Of a stretch of DNA of 64,000 nt, positions 43,819-55,742 are shown piece after piece. The DNA is from Bacillus sp. FJAT-27916 (GTDB lineage Bacteria > Bacillota > Bacilli > Bacillales > Pradoshiaceae): contig NZ_LFZV01000001.1 of NCBI RefSeq assembly GCF_001183965.1, forward strand, positions 814,373 through 878,372, read 5' to 3'. A program made the position numbers and the translations under genes. Under the pieces are notes generated by a model. That model saw only the letters and a program-made list of their open reading frames with translations. It did no database searches and was not told the DNA's origin. Within the stretch, counting starts at the first letter, position 1. Each line of letters starts with the position of its first letter.

Positions 43819-44460
43819 GTGGAGCAAAGGCAAGAAACAGGGCAATCAAAGGTTTATTTAGAAATCGTACGTAAGCTTCAGAAAATGATTGAACAGGACA
43901 GGCTTGTGCCTGGAGATAAGATTCCATCCGAAAGGGAGCTTTCAGAGCGGTTGAATGTGGGCCGCTCCTCTGTTCGGGAGGCACTTAGGGCCTTAGAGCT
44001 CTTAGGCTTAATTGAAACACGCAGAGGAGAAGGCACATTCATCTATAATTTCCAGGAGCACAAGCTTGTGGAACTATTGGGTTCCTTCTTTGTGCTAGAG
44101 GGAAAGACGAAGGAAGACTTGCTTGAAGTGAAGCTTCTGCTTGAGAAGGATTGCATTCGAATCCTTTCCGATCGTAGTGACCGTGATCCGGAGGCAGGCA
44201 AAGACTTATATCAATGGGCAAGGAACAATTCGTTTACCGATGAAGAATTCTTCACTAAATTGGCTATAATGACAGATAATCGTTTGATGGAGAGAATATG
44301 GAGAACTGTTAACAGCTATTGCAAAGCTTCTGGCAGTATCTTTCCTATTTCTGAGCGTAAGCAATACATCCTATTAGCTGCCATGTTAGAGAATGGGCAA
44401 AAGGACGAAGCTCTTGCCATTTATGAAGAAAAAATCAGAAAAAGTGTAACGGCCGAATAG
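43819..44460 (+). CDS. FadR/GntR-family transcriptional regulator
   Basis: A 213-residue regulator. The N-terminal winged helix (about 10-75) contains PGDKIPSERELSERLNVGRSSVREALRALELLG and RRGEGTFIY in separate segments, typical of the FadR subgroup; the rest is an all-helical effector domain. It starts with GTG 6 bp after ytsJ and ends 159 bp before accD. The location between malic enzyme and acetyl-CoA carboxylase genes suggests control of one or both, with malate, pyruvate or an acyl compound as possible effector; that is inference. Confidence 0.87.
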   Translation: MEQRQETGQSKVYLEIVRKLQKMIEQDRLVPGDKIPSERELSERLNVGRSSVREALRALELLGLIETRRGEGTFIYNFQEHKLVELLGSFFVLEGKTKEDLLEVKLLLEKDCIRILSDRSDRDPEAGKDLYQWARNNSFTDEEFFTKLAIMTDNRLMERIWRTVNSYCKASGSIFPISERKQYILLAAMLENGQKDEALAIYEEKIRKSVTAE

Positions 44461-44619
44461 AATGGCTGTATAACTAAATGGACTTGGCTTTATCTTTTGA
44501 GGATTCATGGAAGGAATCGTTTGTAGTTGGCGAACTATAGGCCTTTCTTCCGTAAACAAGAGGTAAGGCCACTCTTGGTTATTAAAACACATAGGGGAAT
44601 GGAAAGGAGATAGGGCAGT

Positions 44620-45483
44620 TTGTTAAAAGATGTATTTTCAAGGGGACGAAGAAAAAAATATGCGACAATCCCATCAGATAAAGCAAAACAGGATATCCCG
44701 GAAGGTATCATGATGAAATGCCCTTCCTGTAAGGTTATCAAATATTCAAAGGAAATCATCAAGAATGACAAAGTTTGTCCTAAATGCGGGTATCATCATA
44801 CGATGACGGCTTATGAGCGGATTGTGAGCCTTAGTGATGAAGGAACCTTTGAGGAAATCGATCGTATGATTGTGTCAGAGAATCCTTTATCTTTCCCGAA
44901 TTATCTCGAGAAATTGGATCAGGATCGTAAGAAGACGAACATGAATGAGGCGGTCCTAACTGGAGTATGTCAATTAGGTGGTCAGACCACGGTGGTCGCC
45001 GTCATGGATTCGACATTCCGGATGGGAAGTATGGGATCTGCTGTCGGTGAGAAAATCACACGGGCTATTGAGAAGGCAGATGAATTAAAGGTCCCTTTCA
45101 TCATCTTTACGGCTTCAGGCGGAGCTAGAATGCAGGAAGGGGTATTAAGCTTAATGCAAATGGCGAAGACAAGTGCCGCCTTAAAACGGTTTAGTGATCA
45201 TCAAGGCTTGATTATTTCAGTTATGACCCATCCGACGACCGGCGGCGTATCGGCGAGCTTCGCTTCATTAGGAGACTATAATTTGGCTGAACCGGGGGCC
45301 TTGATTGGCTTTGCGGGCAGAAGGATTATCGAGCAGACAATCCATGAGAAACTGCCGGAGGACTTCCAAACATCAGAATTTTTGCTTGAGCATGGTCAGC
45401 TGGATGCTGTTATCCCCCGCACTGAATTAAAAGCGGCTTTGGTTAATATACTTGAGATTCACATGCCAGGAGGTAATGAGTGA
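44620..45483 (+). CDS. accD: Acetyl-CoA carboxylase carboxyltransferase beta subunit
   Basis: A 287-residue subunit that, with AccA, moves the carboxyl group from carboxybiotin to acetyl-CoA to make malonyl-CoA. The N-terminal zinc finger uses Cys34, Cys37, Cys53 and Cys56; the crotonase-like domain has [11 protein letters not shown] and [11 protein letters not shown]. The start is TTG behind GGAAAGGAGA. accA begins at once after it, so the two subunits are made together. Confidence 0.95.
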   Translation: MLKDVFSRGRRKKYATIPSDKAKQDIPEGIMMKCPSCKVIKYSKEIIKNDKVCPKCGYHHTMTAYERIVSLSDEGTFEEIDRMIVSENPLSFPNYLEKLDQDRKKTNMNEAVLTGVCQLGGQTTVVAVMDSTFRMGSMGSAVGEKITRAIEKADELKVPFIIFTASGGARMQEGVLSLMQMAKTSAALKRFSDHQGLIISVMTHPTTGGVSASFASLGDYNLAEPGALIGFAGRRIIEQTIHEKLPEDFQTSEFLLEHGQLDAVIPRTELKAALVNILEIHMPGGNE

Positions 45484-46460
45484 TGACAGGGGAATTATCG
45501 TTTGAAAAGCCCATCAAGGACTTGCAAGCAAAAATAGCAGAACTGAAGAAACTTGCGGGCACCACTTCCCATGATTTTTCGGAGGATATTGAGACTCTTG
45601 AGGATAGGCTGCAGGACATTGAAAAAGAAATTTATGAAACTCTAGAGCCGTGGGATCGTGTTCAAATAGCGCGTCATTCTTTGCGTCCGACCACCAAGGA
45701 CTATATTGACCGTTTGTTTACGAATTTCTTCGAATGCCACGGCGACCGGTTATATGGTGATGACCTTGCGATTATCGGAGGAATTGCTAAATATCGCGGC
45801 CAGCCCGTCACGGTAATCGGCCATCAGCGCGGCAAGGATACAAAGGAGAATATCCTTCGTAACTTTGGGATGCCACATCCGGAGGGGTATAGAAAAGCGC
45901 TAAGGCTCATGAAGCAGGCTGAAAAGTTCAATCGTCCAGTAATCTGCTTTATCGATACAAAGGGAGCTTATCCAGGAAAGGCAGCAGAAGAGCGCGGTCA
46001 AAGTGAAGCTATTGCCCGCAATCTGTTTGAGATGGCGGGATTAAAGGTTCCGATTATTTGTATCGTGATTGGTGAAGGAGGAAGCGGCGGTGCATTGGCC
46101 CTTGGCGTAGGCGATCATTTGCATATGCTTGAGAACTCTACATATTCTGTCATATCTCCTGAAGGGGCAGCCTCTATTCTTTGGAAGGATTCCGCTCAAG
46201 CGAAAAAAGCGGCGGAGTCAATGAAAATTACGGCGAGGGATTTGAAAGAGCTGGAGATCATTGATGAGGTCATTCCAGAGGTACTTGGCGGAGCCCACCG
46301 AAATGTAATGGATCAGGCACGTGAAATTGACCGTATATTAGCGCAGTCTTTGGAGAAACTATCATCACTTGATAAAGATGAGTTATTAGATATGCGCTAC
46401 CTGAAATACAGGAAGATTGGGAAATACAATTTCCTTGGGAGTGTTTTTACCTATCAATAA
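45483..46460 (+). CDS. accA: Acetyl-CoA carboxylase carboxyltransferase alpha subunit
   Basis: A 325-residue partner of AccD. A helical N-terminal region ([14 protein letters not shown]) precedes the crotonase-like core with [36 protein letters not shown] and [12 protein letters not shown]. The ATG at 45483, sharing a base with the accD stop, has AGGAGGT 8 nt upstream; a GTG one codon earlier is possible. It ends before a terminator, closing the accDA unit. Confidence 0.95.
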   Translation: MTGELSFEKPIKDLQAKIAELKKLAGTTSHDFSEDIETLEDRLQDIEKEIYETLEPWDRVQIARHSLRPTTKDYIDRLFTNFFECHGDRLYGDDLAIIGGIAKYRGQPVTVIGHQRGKDTKENILRNFGMPHPEGYRKALRLMKQAEKFNRPVICFIDTKGAYPGKAAEERGQSEAIARNLFEMAGLKVPIICIVIGEGGSGGALALGVGDHLHMLENSTYSVISPEGAASILWKDSAQAKKAAESMKITARDLKELEIIDEVIPEVLGGAHRNVMDQAREIDRILAQSLEKLSSLDKDELLDMRYLKYRKIGKYNFLGSVFTYQ

Positions 46461-46473
46461 GGTGAAAATGAGG

Positions 46474-46510
46474 GAGCGTACAGATTTTATGTACGTTTCT
46501 TTTTTTCGGG
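46474..46510 (+). terminator. Terminator after accDA
   Basis: GCGTACA pairs with TGTACGT over 7 nt and is followed by TTTCTTTTTTT. Confidence 0.78.
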
Positions 46511-46567
46511 GAAGGGAAAAAGTACATGGAATGTTCATTTTCCAAAAATATGCTGAAGATAAATAAC

Positions 46568-47702
<1,135 letters not shown>

Positions 47703-47731
47703 GTTATATAAAGTAATTAGGAGGATACAGC

Positions 47732-49492
47732 ATGCGTAAAACGAAAATTGTGTGTACGATTGGCCCTGCCAGTGAATCATTAGAAAAGCTGAAAGCTTTA
47801 ATGGAGGCCGGCATGAATGTGGCGCGCCTAAACTTCTCACACGGAAGCCATGAAGAACACCGTGCACGGATTCAAACAATTCGCCAAGCTGCAAAGGAAA
47901 CCGGCAAAACAGTTGGGATCTTGCTTGACACGAAAGGTCCTGAAATCCGTACTCATGATATGGAAAATGGCGGTTTTGAATTGGTTGCCGGCCAAAATGT
48001 GACTATTTCCAGCACTCAAGTTCTTGGAACACCAGAGAAGTTTTCCATCACTTATGAAGGCTTGATCGATGATGTATATCCAGGTTCAAGAATTCTTGTA
48101 GATGATGGATTAATCGGCCTTGAGGTTATCGATGTCGATAAGTCAAAAGGTGAAATCCATACAAAAGTACTTAACACTGGAATGATCAAAAACAAAAAAG
48201 GCGTTAACGTTCCTGGTGTTTCTGTGAAATTGCCTGGAATTACGCAAAAAGACGCAGAAGACATTGTTTTCGGTATCGAAGAAGATGTTGATTTCATTGC
48301 AGCATCATTCGTTCGCCGTGCAGCTGATGTTCTAGAAATCAGAGAATTGCTTGAAAAACATAATGCTGGCCATATCCAAATCATTCCTAAGATTGAAAAC
48401 CATGAAGGTGTTGAAAACATCGAGGAAATCCTTGAAGTTTCTGATGGTTTGATGGTTGCACGTGGAGATCTTGGTGTTGAGATTCCAGCAGAAGATGTAC
48501 CACTTGTTCAAAAGGATCTAATCAAACGCTGCAACCGTTTAGCTAAACCAGTTATCACAGCAACACAAATGCTTGATTCCATGCAGCGCAACCCTCGTCC
48601 GACTCGTGCGGAAGCAAGTGACGTTGCGAATGCAATCTTTGACGGTACAGATGCCATCATGCTTTCTGGTGAAACAGCTGCAGGTCAATATCCAGTTGAA
48701 GCCGTTCAAACGATGCACAATATTGCGCAGAAAACAGAGACAGCTTTGAACTACAAAGCAATTCTTTCTGCACGCAGCAAAGACCATGATTACAATGTGA
48801 CAGAGGCAATTGGCTTGTCTGTTGCTCATACAGCCCTTAACTTAAAGGTTTCTGCTATTATTGCACCGACACAAAGCGGTTCTACTGCTCGCATGATCTC
48901 CCGCTATCGTTCCAATGCACCAATCATTGCTGTTACAGCACATGAGCGTGTAATGCGTAAGCTTGCTTTGGTATGGGGTGTTCAGCCTATCATGGGAACA
49001 CCGACAACAAACACAGACGATATGCTTGATACAGCTGTAACAGAATCCATGAAAAATGGCTTCGTGAACCCAGGTGATTTGGTTATCATCACAGCAGGTG
49101 TTCCAGTTAACGAATCTGGTACAACTAATATCATGAAAATCCATATCATTGGTTCTGTATTGGTGAGCGCCCAAGGTATCGGCCGCAAATCTGCATCAGG
49201 CAAAGTAGTTGTGGCGAAAGATGCTGCAGAAGCAAATGAAAAAGCAACAGAAGGATGCATCCTTGTAACAAATGCAAGTGATCGCGACATGATGCCAGCC
49301 ATCGAGAAATGTGCTGCGCTTATTACGGAAGAAGGCGGATTGACAAGCCATGCTGCCGTTGTAGGATTAAGCCAAGGCATTCCGGTTATCGTTGGCGCAA
49401 AAAATGCGACAGTTGATTTGAAAGACGGACAAACTGTTACCGTTCATGCAAGAAGCGGACGTATTTATGAAGGACATGCAAGCATCCTTTAA
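47732..49492 (+). CDS. pyk: Pyruvate kinase with C-terminal phosphohistidine-like domain
   Basis: A 586-residue enzyme making pyruvate and ATP from phosphoenolpyruvate. Core motifs are [31 protein letters not shown] and [10 protein letters not shown]. Beyond residue 475 it has the extra domain of Bacillus pyruvate kinases, with the PEP-utiliser-like [18 protein letters not shown] split around the T-S-H triad. Codon usage indicates high expression. An AGGAGG site precedes the ATG. A weak T-rich hairpin follows at 49506-49555. Confidence 0.96.
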   Translation: MRKTKIVCTIGPASESLEKLKALMEAGMNVARLNFSHGSHEEHRARIQTIRQAAKETGKTVGILLDTKGPEIRTHDMENGGFELVAGQNVTISSTQVLGTPEKFSITYEGLIDDVYPGSRILVDDGLIGLEVIDVDKSKGEIHTKVLNTGMIKNKKGVNVPGVSVKLPGITQKDAEDIVFGIEEDVDFIAASFVRRAADVLEIRELLEKHNAGHIQIIPKIENHEGVENIEEILEVSDGLMVARGDLGVEIPAEDVPLVQKDLIKRCNRLAKPVITATQMLDSMQRNPRPTRAEASDVANAIFDGTDAIMLSGETAAGQYPVEAVQTMHNIAQKTETALNYKAILSARSKDHDYNVTEAIGLSVAHTALNLKVSAIIAPTQSGSTARMISRYRSNAPIIAVTAHERVMRKLALVWGVQPIMGTPTTNTDDMLDTAVTESMKNGFVNPGDLVIITAGVPVNESGTTNIMKIHIIGSVLVSAQGIGRKSASGKVVVAKDAAEANEKATEGCILVTNASDRDMMPAIEKCAALITEEGGLTSHAAVVGLSQGIPVIVGAKNATVDLKDGQTVTVHARSGRIYEGHASIL

Positions 49493-49597
49493 TCAATAAA
49501 TGAGAAAGAGTTGTTTAAGTTGGCCTTTTGCTAATTTAGGCAGCTCTTTTTCTTTTCGTGGTACACTGGTAGGAAGAGATAATGTAGGAGGGCTTTT

Positions 49598-49990
49598 ATG
49601 AAACGATCAACGTTTCTATTTATCCTGATACCGGCAATTGAAATTATTGTCCTGCTGCTGTCAGGCTCTTATATTGGGATTGGGTGGACGGTATCCCTTA
49701 TGTTCTTAACCGGTATTTTCGGCTTTTTCTTCGCTAAGAGGCAGGGAATACAGACCCTGAGAAGGGCACAGGAACAATTGAATAGGGGAATGATGCCTGG
49801 TGAGGAGCTCTTTAATGGAATTTGTATTCTTGCGGGTGCTTTCCTGCTTCTTTTGCCAGGCTTTATTAGTGACATTGCCGGACTTATGCTGCTTATTCCA
49901 ATCACAAGGAAATGGGTCAAGCCGCTGCTAACTGCGTTACTGTGGAAGCTGATGAGCAAGTCACGAGGTACGATTAAGATTATCCGTTAA
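49598..49990 (+). CDS. ytzA: FxsA family membrane protein (YtzA)
   Basis: A 130-residue protein with four hydrophobic segments (about 5-22, 24-45, 70-85, 87-103) and a short basic tail. The pattern PAIEIIVLLLSG, then RRAQEQLNRGMMPGEEL and LLPGFISDIAG is the FxsA signature. In E. coli FxsA relieves phage exclusion; the role in Bacillus is unknown. GGAGGGC precedes the ATG. Confidence 0.88.
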   Translation: MKRSTFLFILIPAIEIIVLLLSGSYIGIGWTVSLMFLTGIFGFFFAKRQGIQTLRRAQEQLNRGMMPGEELFNGICILAGAFLLLLPGFISDIAGLMLLIPITRKWVKPLLTALLWKLMSKSRGTIKIIR

Positions 49991-50008
49991 GTGAGCAGGC
50001 ATGTTTAT

Positions 50009-50055
50009 GGCAGACTGATTCAACAGTCTGCCATGAACAGCCCTTTTTTTATTCA
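50009..50055. terminator. Terminator between ytzA and ytvI
   Basis: TGGCAGACTG pairs perfectly with its complement around a short loop; T-rich sequence follows to the right, and the site sits between convergent genes. Confidence 0.75.
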
Positions 50056-51179
50056 GGGAAATCGGTTGGTTTCCTGCCCATGATAAAATCCCAAACATCA
50101 TGGAGAATGTGCAGCTTATAAAGCGTGCGGATGATGACGAGGACGATTGGGCCAAGAATGAGCCCGAGAAACCCGAGTATCTTGAAACCGACGAAAATGG
50201 CAACTAAGGTCGCAAGCGGGTCAAGCCCTATGCTGGAAGAGAGAATCTTCGGTTCCATAAGCTGACGCTGAACAATGACAACTGTATAAAGAATAGCGAG
50301 TCCAAGGGCCAGGCTTAAATTGCCAGTCATTAAGGCATAAATAATCCATGGGACAAACACGAGACCTGTTCCGAGATAAGGAAGCAAGTCAACAAACCCC
50401 GTAATCAAGGCGATTGTGATGGCAAATTCGATTCTCAGAATAAGCAATCCAATCAATACAATGAGTGTTGTCATCGAGATCAGGGTCAATTGTGCACGAA
50501 TAAAGCCAAATAATGCCCGTTCAAGTTCAATGATGACCTTCCGGATGTTTTGGAGGGTCTTATCAGGGAGAAACTGCTGTGTCTTAGCAAGAAGCTTGTT
50601 CCATTCCTTTGCGATGAAGAATGTTGCAAGCAAGGTGAAAATGGCGCCCGTTCCAGCACCTGGAAGCCAGCCAATCAACTTAGGAACAAAGCCAAGAGTG
50701 GTTTGTATGAGATTTGTCAGAGTTGTTCCAATGCTGCTCCCAATATTTTCGATATTTGATAGAACTGTATCCTGTTGACCAGCTTCGAGATTATTAAACA
50801 AAGAAATGATCTTCTCATATAAGGGAAGAATCTTGGCTTGAAAATAATCTTGGATGAGGATAATCATGGTGTTGAGATGCTTTGGCAATACATCAGACAA
50901 ATAGGCTGCGCCGGCCACGGTTTCTGTGACTAAAAAGGTAATTAATCCTGCAATTAAGGCAATTAGGATGAGCATACTGGCCAAGACAGCCAAAGCACGT
51001 GGAAAACGAAGCTTTCCTGTTAGAAAGGTGATGAAGGGATTCATCAAGAAGGCAAGGCATATCCCTATGATAAAAGGGTATGTATATTTCGCCGTCAAAA
51101 GCAATAAATAAACAGATGCGGCGGTGCCGACAATGACGAACACAAAGCGCAGGGCACGATATAAATATTCAAGATTCAC
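50049..51179 (-). CDS. ytvI: AI-2E family transporter-like membrane protein YtvI
   Basis: A 376-residue polytopic protein of the AI-2E/PerM family with about seven or eight membrane segments clustered at residues 10-90 and 200-355 and a polar extracytoplasmic stretch between. The C-terminal half has the family feature FVDLLPYLGTGLVFVPW and later KILGFLGLILGPIVLV. B. subtilis YtvI is expressed at sporulation; the substrate is unknown (some relatives are sodium/proton antiporters). The start is GTG behind AAGGAGG. Confidence 0.88.
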   Translation of the reverse strand: MNLEYLYRALRFVFVIVGTAASVYLLLLTAKYTYPFIIGICLAFLMNPFITFLTGKLRFPRALAVLASMLILIALIAGLITFLVTETVAGAAYLSDVLPKHLNTMIILIQDYFQAKILPLYEKIISLFNNLEAGQQDTVLSNIENIGSSIGTTLTNLIQTTLGFVPKLIGWLPGAGTGAIFTLLATFFIAKEWNKLLAKTQQFLPDKTLQNIRKVIIELERALFGFIRAQLTLISMTTLIVLIGLLILRIEFAITIALITGFVDLLPYLGTGLVFVPWIIYALMTGNLSLALGLAILYTVVIVQRQLMEPKILSSSIGLDPLATLVAIFVGFKILGFLGLILGPIVLVIIRTLYKLHILHDVWDFIMGRKPTDFPE

Positions 51180-51326
51180 GATTAATGCCTCCTTAAGCGA
51201 GGGTCTTCTTCTATCTATTATATTCTTATCTTTAGTTCAATGAAAATTCGATTATTACCACAAAAGTAAAATAAATTATTTATTTACAATGTTTAGATAA
51301 ATTGAAACTTGGAAGGATGAAACAAC

Positions 51327-51785
51327 ATGTATGGACCTTATATTTTCCTGCTTATTCTTCTTTTGATTGGGGTCATTGCTAAGAATACTTCATTAATGGT
51401 CGCAACAGGCTTCCTGCTGTTGATGAAAGTGGCAGGAGCTGACGGCCGCTTTTTAGCGTATGTTCAATCGAAGGGTATCAACTGGGGCGTGACCATTATT
51501 ACGATTGCGGTACTCGTGCCAATCGCTACCGGTCATATCGGCTTTAAGCAGCTGGCTGAAGCGGCAAAATCCCCGTATGCATGGGTTGCTATGCTTTCCG
51601 GAGTGGCGGTAGCTCTTATCGCCAAAAATGGAATTCAACTGCTTGCTAGTGACCCGCATATCACGGTGGCGCTCGTGTTTGGGACAATCTTAGCGGTTGC
51701 CCTATTTAATGGGGTAGCAGTCGGTCCGTTAATTGGTGCCGGTATCGCCTACTTAATGATGCAGCTAATCGATTTATTTCGATAA
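51327..51785 (+). CDS. ytwI: DUF441 membrane protein YtwI
   Basis: A 152-residue protein with four or five membrane segments (residues 5-35, 50-68, 76-100, 110-150). Blocks typical of DUF441 are GINWGVTIITIAVLVPIATG and GTILAVALFNGVAVGPLIGAG. Function unknown. GGAAGG precedes the ATG. Located between ytvI and citZ as in B. subtilis. Confidence 0.87.
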   Translation: MYGPYIFLLILLLIGVIAKNTSLMVATGFLLLMKVAGADGRFLAYVQSKGINWGVTIITIAVLVPIATGHIGFKQLAEAAKSPYAWVAMLSGVAVALIAKNGIQLLASDPHITVALVFGTILAVALFNGVAVGPLIGAGIAYLMMQLIDLFR

Positions 51786-51831
51786 ATCTCTCGGAAAAAC
51801 CTCTGTCAAATAATTTTACGAGTTGTTTTCT

Positions 51832-51908
51832 TTCACAAATTTGGAATAATTGTTTATAATTAAAAAAGGCTCGGGTTTCACAAAAATTTACAATTTTTTT
51901 GTGAACCC
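51832..51908 (+). promoter_or_regulatory. Strong promoter and hairpin upstream of citZ
   Basis: TTCACA (51832-51837) and TATAAT (51855-51860) are 17 nt apart. Just downstream, GGGTTTCACAAAAA (51873-51886) pairs, with one bulge, with TTTTTGTGAACCC (51896-51908). The hairpin lacks a following T run, so it is probably not a plain terminator. Confidence 0.55.
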
Positions 51909-51951
51909 TATTATTATTCTGAGCAATCGTTCAGAGAATGGTTTAGATGGG

Positions 51952-51985
51952 TTTAAAACGCTTTCTTATGATAACGCTTACTTAT
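51952..51985 (+). promoter_or_regulatory. Candidate CcpA and CcpC sites upstream of citZ
   Basis: TTTAAAACGCTTTCT (51952-51966) and ATGATAACGCTTACT (51968-51982) each match the cre consensus at 14 of 15 positions. ATAA-N7-TTAT (51971-51985) is the exact CcpC dyad. In B. subtilis both CcpA and CcpC repress citZ. All lie 125-160 bp before the start codon, over TATTAT (51983-51988), a possible second -10. Confidence 0.65.
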
Positions 51986-52108
51986 TATAAGAGTAAAGTA
52001 GTTATGCAAGAATATAGCTTTAAAGCCGGGATATATTCAGCATGATTAACCCGACTGACCAGTGAATCGGAAAACATAGGGGAAATTTCTGGCAAAGGAG
52101 AGATTTTA

Positions 52109-53224
52109 ATGTCTGTAACAAAAGGTCTAGAAGGTATTGTTGCTACATCATCTTCCATCAGCTCGATCATTGATGACACGCTCACATATGTGGGGTATGA
52201 CATTGATGATTTAGCGGAAAACGCAAGCTTTGAAGAGGTTATTTTCCTATTATGGAACCTCAGGCTGCCAAATCATCTTGAATTAGAGGACTTGAAGAAT
52301 CAATTGGCTGCAAATGCTGCATTGCCGAATGAAATCATCGAGCATTTTAAGATGTATCCAATTGAAAAAGTACACCCGATGGGAGCTTTGAGAACGGCTG
52401 TATCCATGCTTGGATTATATGACGAGGAAGCAGATGTCATGGATGATCAGGCAAACTTACGAAAAGCTATCCGCTTACAAGCAAAGATTCCAGCCATCGT
52501 GACAGCTTTCTCACGCATCCGTAAGGGTCTTGAGCCAATTGCCCCGCGCAAGGATTTTGGTTATGCCCAAAACTTCCTGTACATGTTAAATGGCAAGGAG
52601 CCAAGCCAGGTTGAGATTGAGGCATTTAATAAAGCTCTCGTACTTCATGCCGATCATGAATTGAATGCATCTACATTCACTGCACGTGTATGTGTGGCGA
52701 CTTTATCTGATATGTATTCTGGTGTTACTGCTGCCATTGGTGCCTTGAAGGGACCGCTTCACGGCGGAGCAAATGAAGCAGTTATGAAAATGCTCAAAGA
52801 AATAGATTCACTTGAGAATGTCGAGACTTATATTAATGATAAGCTTGATAATAAAGAAAAAATCATGGGATTTGGCCACCGCGTATACCGCAAAGGGGAC
52901 CCTCGTGCGAAACATCTCCGTGAAATGTCCAAAAGGCTAACTGACATGAACGGCGAACCGAAATGGTATGAAATGTCCACAAGAATTGAGGAATTGGTTA
53001 CTTCCAGAAAACCTCTTCCGCCAAACGTAGATTTCTATTCTGCATCCGTGTACCACAGTTTAGGTATTGATCATGACCTATTCACACCAATCTTTGCTGT
53101 CAGCCGTATGTCCGGTTGGATTGCTCATATTCTGGAGCAATATGAAAACAACCGTTTAATTCGTCCTCGTGCAGAGTATGTCGGTCCTGGCATGCAAAAG
53201 TACGTTCCAATCGAAGCACGCTGA
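52109..53224 (+). CDS. citZ: Citrate synthase
   Basis: A 371-residue enzyme condensing oxaloacetate and acetyl-CoA. The catalytic histidines are in GPLHGGANEAV and GFGHRVYRKGDPR, and the aspartate region is DLFTPIFAVSRMSGW. Length fits the short Gram-positive type. AAAGGAGAG precedes the ATG. With icd and mdh it forms the tricarboxylic acid cluster known from B. subtilis, though a separate promoter for icd is likely given the 178-bp gap. Confidence 0.96.
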   Translation: MSVTKGLEGIVATSSSISSIIDDTLTYVGYDIDDLAENASFEEVIFLLWNLRLPNHLELEDLKNQLAANAALPNEIIEHFKMYPIEKVHPMGALRTAVSMLGLYDEEADVMDDQANLRKAIRLQAKIPAIVTAFSRIRKGLEPIAPRKDFGYAQNFLYMLNGKEPSQVEIEAFNKALVLHADHELNASTFTARVCVATLSDMYSGVTAAIGALKGPLHGGANEAVMKMLKEIDSLENVETYINDKLDNKEKIMGFGHRVYRKGDPRAKHLREMSKRLTDMNGEPKWYEMSTRIEELVTSRKPLPPNVDFYSASVYHSLGIDHDLFTPIFAVSRMSGWIAHILEQYENNRLIRPRAEYVGPGMQKYVPIEAR

Positions 53225-53402
53225 TTTTCATCTAGTATTGGACAAGCCTCACTAAATAATTCTGATATTTATAAATGTAAAATTTGTTCATAATATTTTA
53301 AATATGTATACTATACTTTAGAGTGTTAAAGAGATAGAGAAGATATAGAGACTAAAGAACAGCAGGTTTGGTGCTTGCTGATACATGCTGGAGGGATTTT
53401 CA

Positions 53403-54674
53403 ATGAGTCAGGCAGAAAAAATCAAAGTAGTAGATGGCGCTCTACAAGTGCCAAATCATGCAATCATTCCTTTTATCGAGGGTGACGGAACAGGCCCGGA
53501 TATTTGGGCTGCTGCATCCCGTGTATTGGAAGCTGCGGTAGAAAAAGCCTATAACGGCGAGAAAGCTATTGTTTGGAAAGAAGTATTAGCTGGCGAAAAA
53601 GCATTTAATGAAACAGGTGAATGGCTCCCGGCTGAAACACTTGACGTGATTAAAGAATACTTAATCGCGATTAAAGGGCCATTAACAACTCCTGTCGGCG
53701 GCGGAATCCGCTCCTTAAATGTCGCGCTTCGTCAAGAGCTTGACCTATACACATGCTTGCGTCCTGTTAGATACTTTGATGGCGTTCCTTCACCGGTTAA
53801 ACGCCCGCAGGATACGGATATGGTCATCTTCCGTGAAAATACAGAAGATATTTATGCTGGAATTGAATATGCCAAAGGTTCTGATGATGTTAAGAAACTA
53901 TTAGAATTCCTTCGCAATGAAATGGGTGTCTCTAAGATTCGCTTCCCGGAAACTTCCGGTATCGGTATTAAGCCGGTTTCTGAAGAAGGAACAAAACGCC
54001 TTGTACGCGCAGCGTTGAATTATGCCATCAAGGAAGGAAGAAAATCCTTGACGCTTGTTCACAAAGGAAACATTATGAAATTTACTGAAGGAGCCTTCAA
54101 AAACTGGGGCTATGAAGTAGCGGAAGAAGAGTTCGGCGAGCAAGTGTTCACATGGGCTCAATATGACCGCATTAAAGATGCAGAAGGCACAGAAGCGGCT
54201 AATAAAGCACAGGCTGATGCTGAAGCAGCTGGCAAGATCATCGTAAAGGATTCTATTGCGGATATCTTCCTTCAACAAATTCTGACTAGACCAAGAGAAT
54301 TCGATGTCGTTGCAACAATGAACTTGAATGGGGATTACATCTCTGACGCTCTTGCAGCACAAGTCGGCGGTATCGGTATTGCTCCAGGGGCAAACATTAA
54401 CTACGTAACTGGACATGCGATTTTTGAAGCGACACATGGTACAGCTCCGAAATATGCAGGTCTTGATAAAGTAAATCCATCCTCTGTCATTCTTTCCGGC
54501 GTATTGATGCTTGAGCATTTAGGCTGGAATGAAGCAGCGAACATGATCACTCGTTCCATGGAGAAAACGATTGATTCTAAAGTGGTTACTTATGACTTTG
54601 CCCGCTTGATGGATGGAGCAAACGAAGTGAAATGCTCTGAATTTGCTGATGAATTAATCAAGAATATGGAATAA
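53403..54674 (+). CDS. icd: Isocitrate dehydrogenase, NADP-dependent
   Basis: A 423-residue enzyme converting isocitrate to 2-oxoglutarate. The substrate loop is [20 protein letters not shown] and later blocks are [26 protein letters not shown] and [11 protein letters not shown]. The ATG at 53403 follows GGAGGGA; an in-frame ATG 18 bp upstream overlaps that site and is rejected. mdh follows after 86 bp. Confidence 0.96.
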   Translation: MSQAEKIKVVDGALQVPNHAIIPFIEGDGTGPDIWAAASRVLEAAVEKAYNGEKAIVWKEVLAGEKAFNETGEWLPAETLDVIKEYLIAIKGPLTTPVGGGIRSLNVALRQELDLYTCLRPVRYFDGVPSPVKRPQDTDMVIFRENTEDIYAGIEYAKGSDDVKKLLEFLRNEMGVSKIRFPETSGIGIKPVSEEGTKRLVRAALNYAIKEGRKSLTLVHKGNIMKFTEGAFKNWGYEVAEEEFGEQVFTWAQYDRIKDAEGTEAANKAQADAEAAGKIIVKDSIADIFLQQILTRPREFDVVATMNLNGDYISDALAAQVGGIGIAPGANINYVTGHAIFEATHGTAPKYAGLDKVNPSSVILSGVLMLEHLGWNEAANMITRSMEKTIDSKVVTYDFARLMDGANEVKCSEFADELIKNME

Positions 54675-54760
54675 AGAACACAGGTAGAAAGCAGGCACGA
54701 TTTACGAGGGATGATTTTTGAACGGCACCGTCAATAAACGATGGGGGTAGATGATATATT

Positions 54761-55699
54761 ATGGGATTGAAACGCAAAAAAATCTCTGTAATCGGCAGTG
54801 GTTTTACAGGAGCGACTACAGCGTTCCTTTTAGCACAAAAGGAGCTTGGGGATGTAGTTCTCGTGGATATTCCACAAATGGAAAAGCCTACAAAGGGGAA
54901 GGCTTTAGACATGGCCCAGGCTGGTCCGGTGCAAGGGTTTGATGCATCCATTATCGGAACATCCGATTATGCAGATACAAAGGACTCCGATTTAGTCATT
55001 ATTACGGCAGGCATTGCCCGGAAACCTGGCATGAGTCGTGATGATCTTGTGCAAACCAATCAGAAAATCATGCGTTCAGTAGCAAAGGAAGTTGTAAGAT
55101 ATTCGCCGGAAAGCCATATCATCGTCTTGACCAACCCGGTCGATGCGATGACCTACACGGTTTTCAAGGAAACGGGATTTCCAAAGAACCGTGTTATTGG
55201 GCAGTCAGGCGTGCTTGATACAGCAAGATTCCGCACATTCATCGCTCAGGAGTTAAATCTGTCTGTCAAGGATATAACTGGCTTTGTGCTTGGCGGACAT
55301 GGGGACGAAATGGTTCCCCTTGTCCGATACTCCTATGCCGGCGGGATTCCATTGGAAGCACTCATCCCTAAAGAGCGTCTCAACAGTATTGTCGAGCGGA
55401 CAAGAAAGGGCGGAGGAGAAATTGTAGAACTGCTTGGTAACGGCAGTGCCTACTATGCACCCGCTGCCTCCCTTGTATCCATGGCAGAGGCTATCTTGAA
55501 GGACCAGCGCAGGATTCTTCCAGCCATAGCTTATTTAGAGGGGGAATACGGCTATGATGGAATCTACCTTGGTGTACCGACTATCATCGGTGCAAACGGT
55601 ATAGAGAAAGTAATTGAACTTGAATTGCAAGAGGAGGAACAAGCCGCCCTTGCTCATTCAGTTCAATCAGTCAAGGCAGTTATGTCTATTCTTGTGTGA
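54761..55699 (+). CDS. mdh: Malate dehydrogenase
   Basis: A 312-residue lactate-dehydrogenase-like malate dehydrogenase. The NAD-binding loop [11 protein letters not shown] and the acidic DIPQ after the second strand fit NAD specificity; [16 protein letters not shown] and the catalytic histidine in GGHGDEMVP fit malate. ATGGGGGTAG precedes the start. A terminator follows at once. Confidence 0.96.
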   Translation: MGLKRKKISVIGSGFTGATTAFLLAQKELGDVVLVDIPQMEKPTKGKALDMAQAGPVQGFDASIIGTSDYADTKDSDLVIITAGIARKPGMSRDDLVQTNQKIMRSVAKEVVRYSPESHIIVLTNPVDAMTYTVFKETGFPKNRVIGQSGVLDTARFRTFIAQELNLSVKDITGFVLGGHGDEMVPLVRYSYAGGIPLEALIPKERLNSIVERTRKGGGEIVELLGNGSAYYAPAASLVSMAEAILKDQRRILPAIAYLEGEYGYDGIYLGVPTIIGANGIEKVIELELQEEEQAALAHSVQSVKAVMSILV

Positions 55700-55708
55700 T
55701 ATATGTAC

Positions 55709-55742
55709 AAAGGGACTCTTTCGGGAGTCCCTTTTAATTTTG
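55709..55742 (+). terminator. Terminator after mdh
   Basis: AAAGGGACTC pairs with GAGTCCCTTT over a short loop, followed by T residues. Confidence 0.85.
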
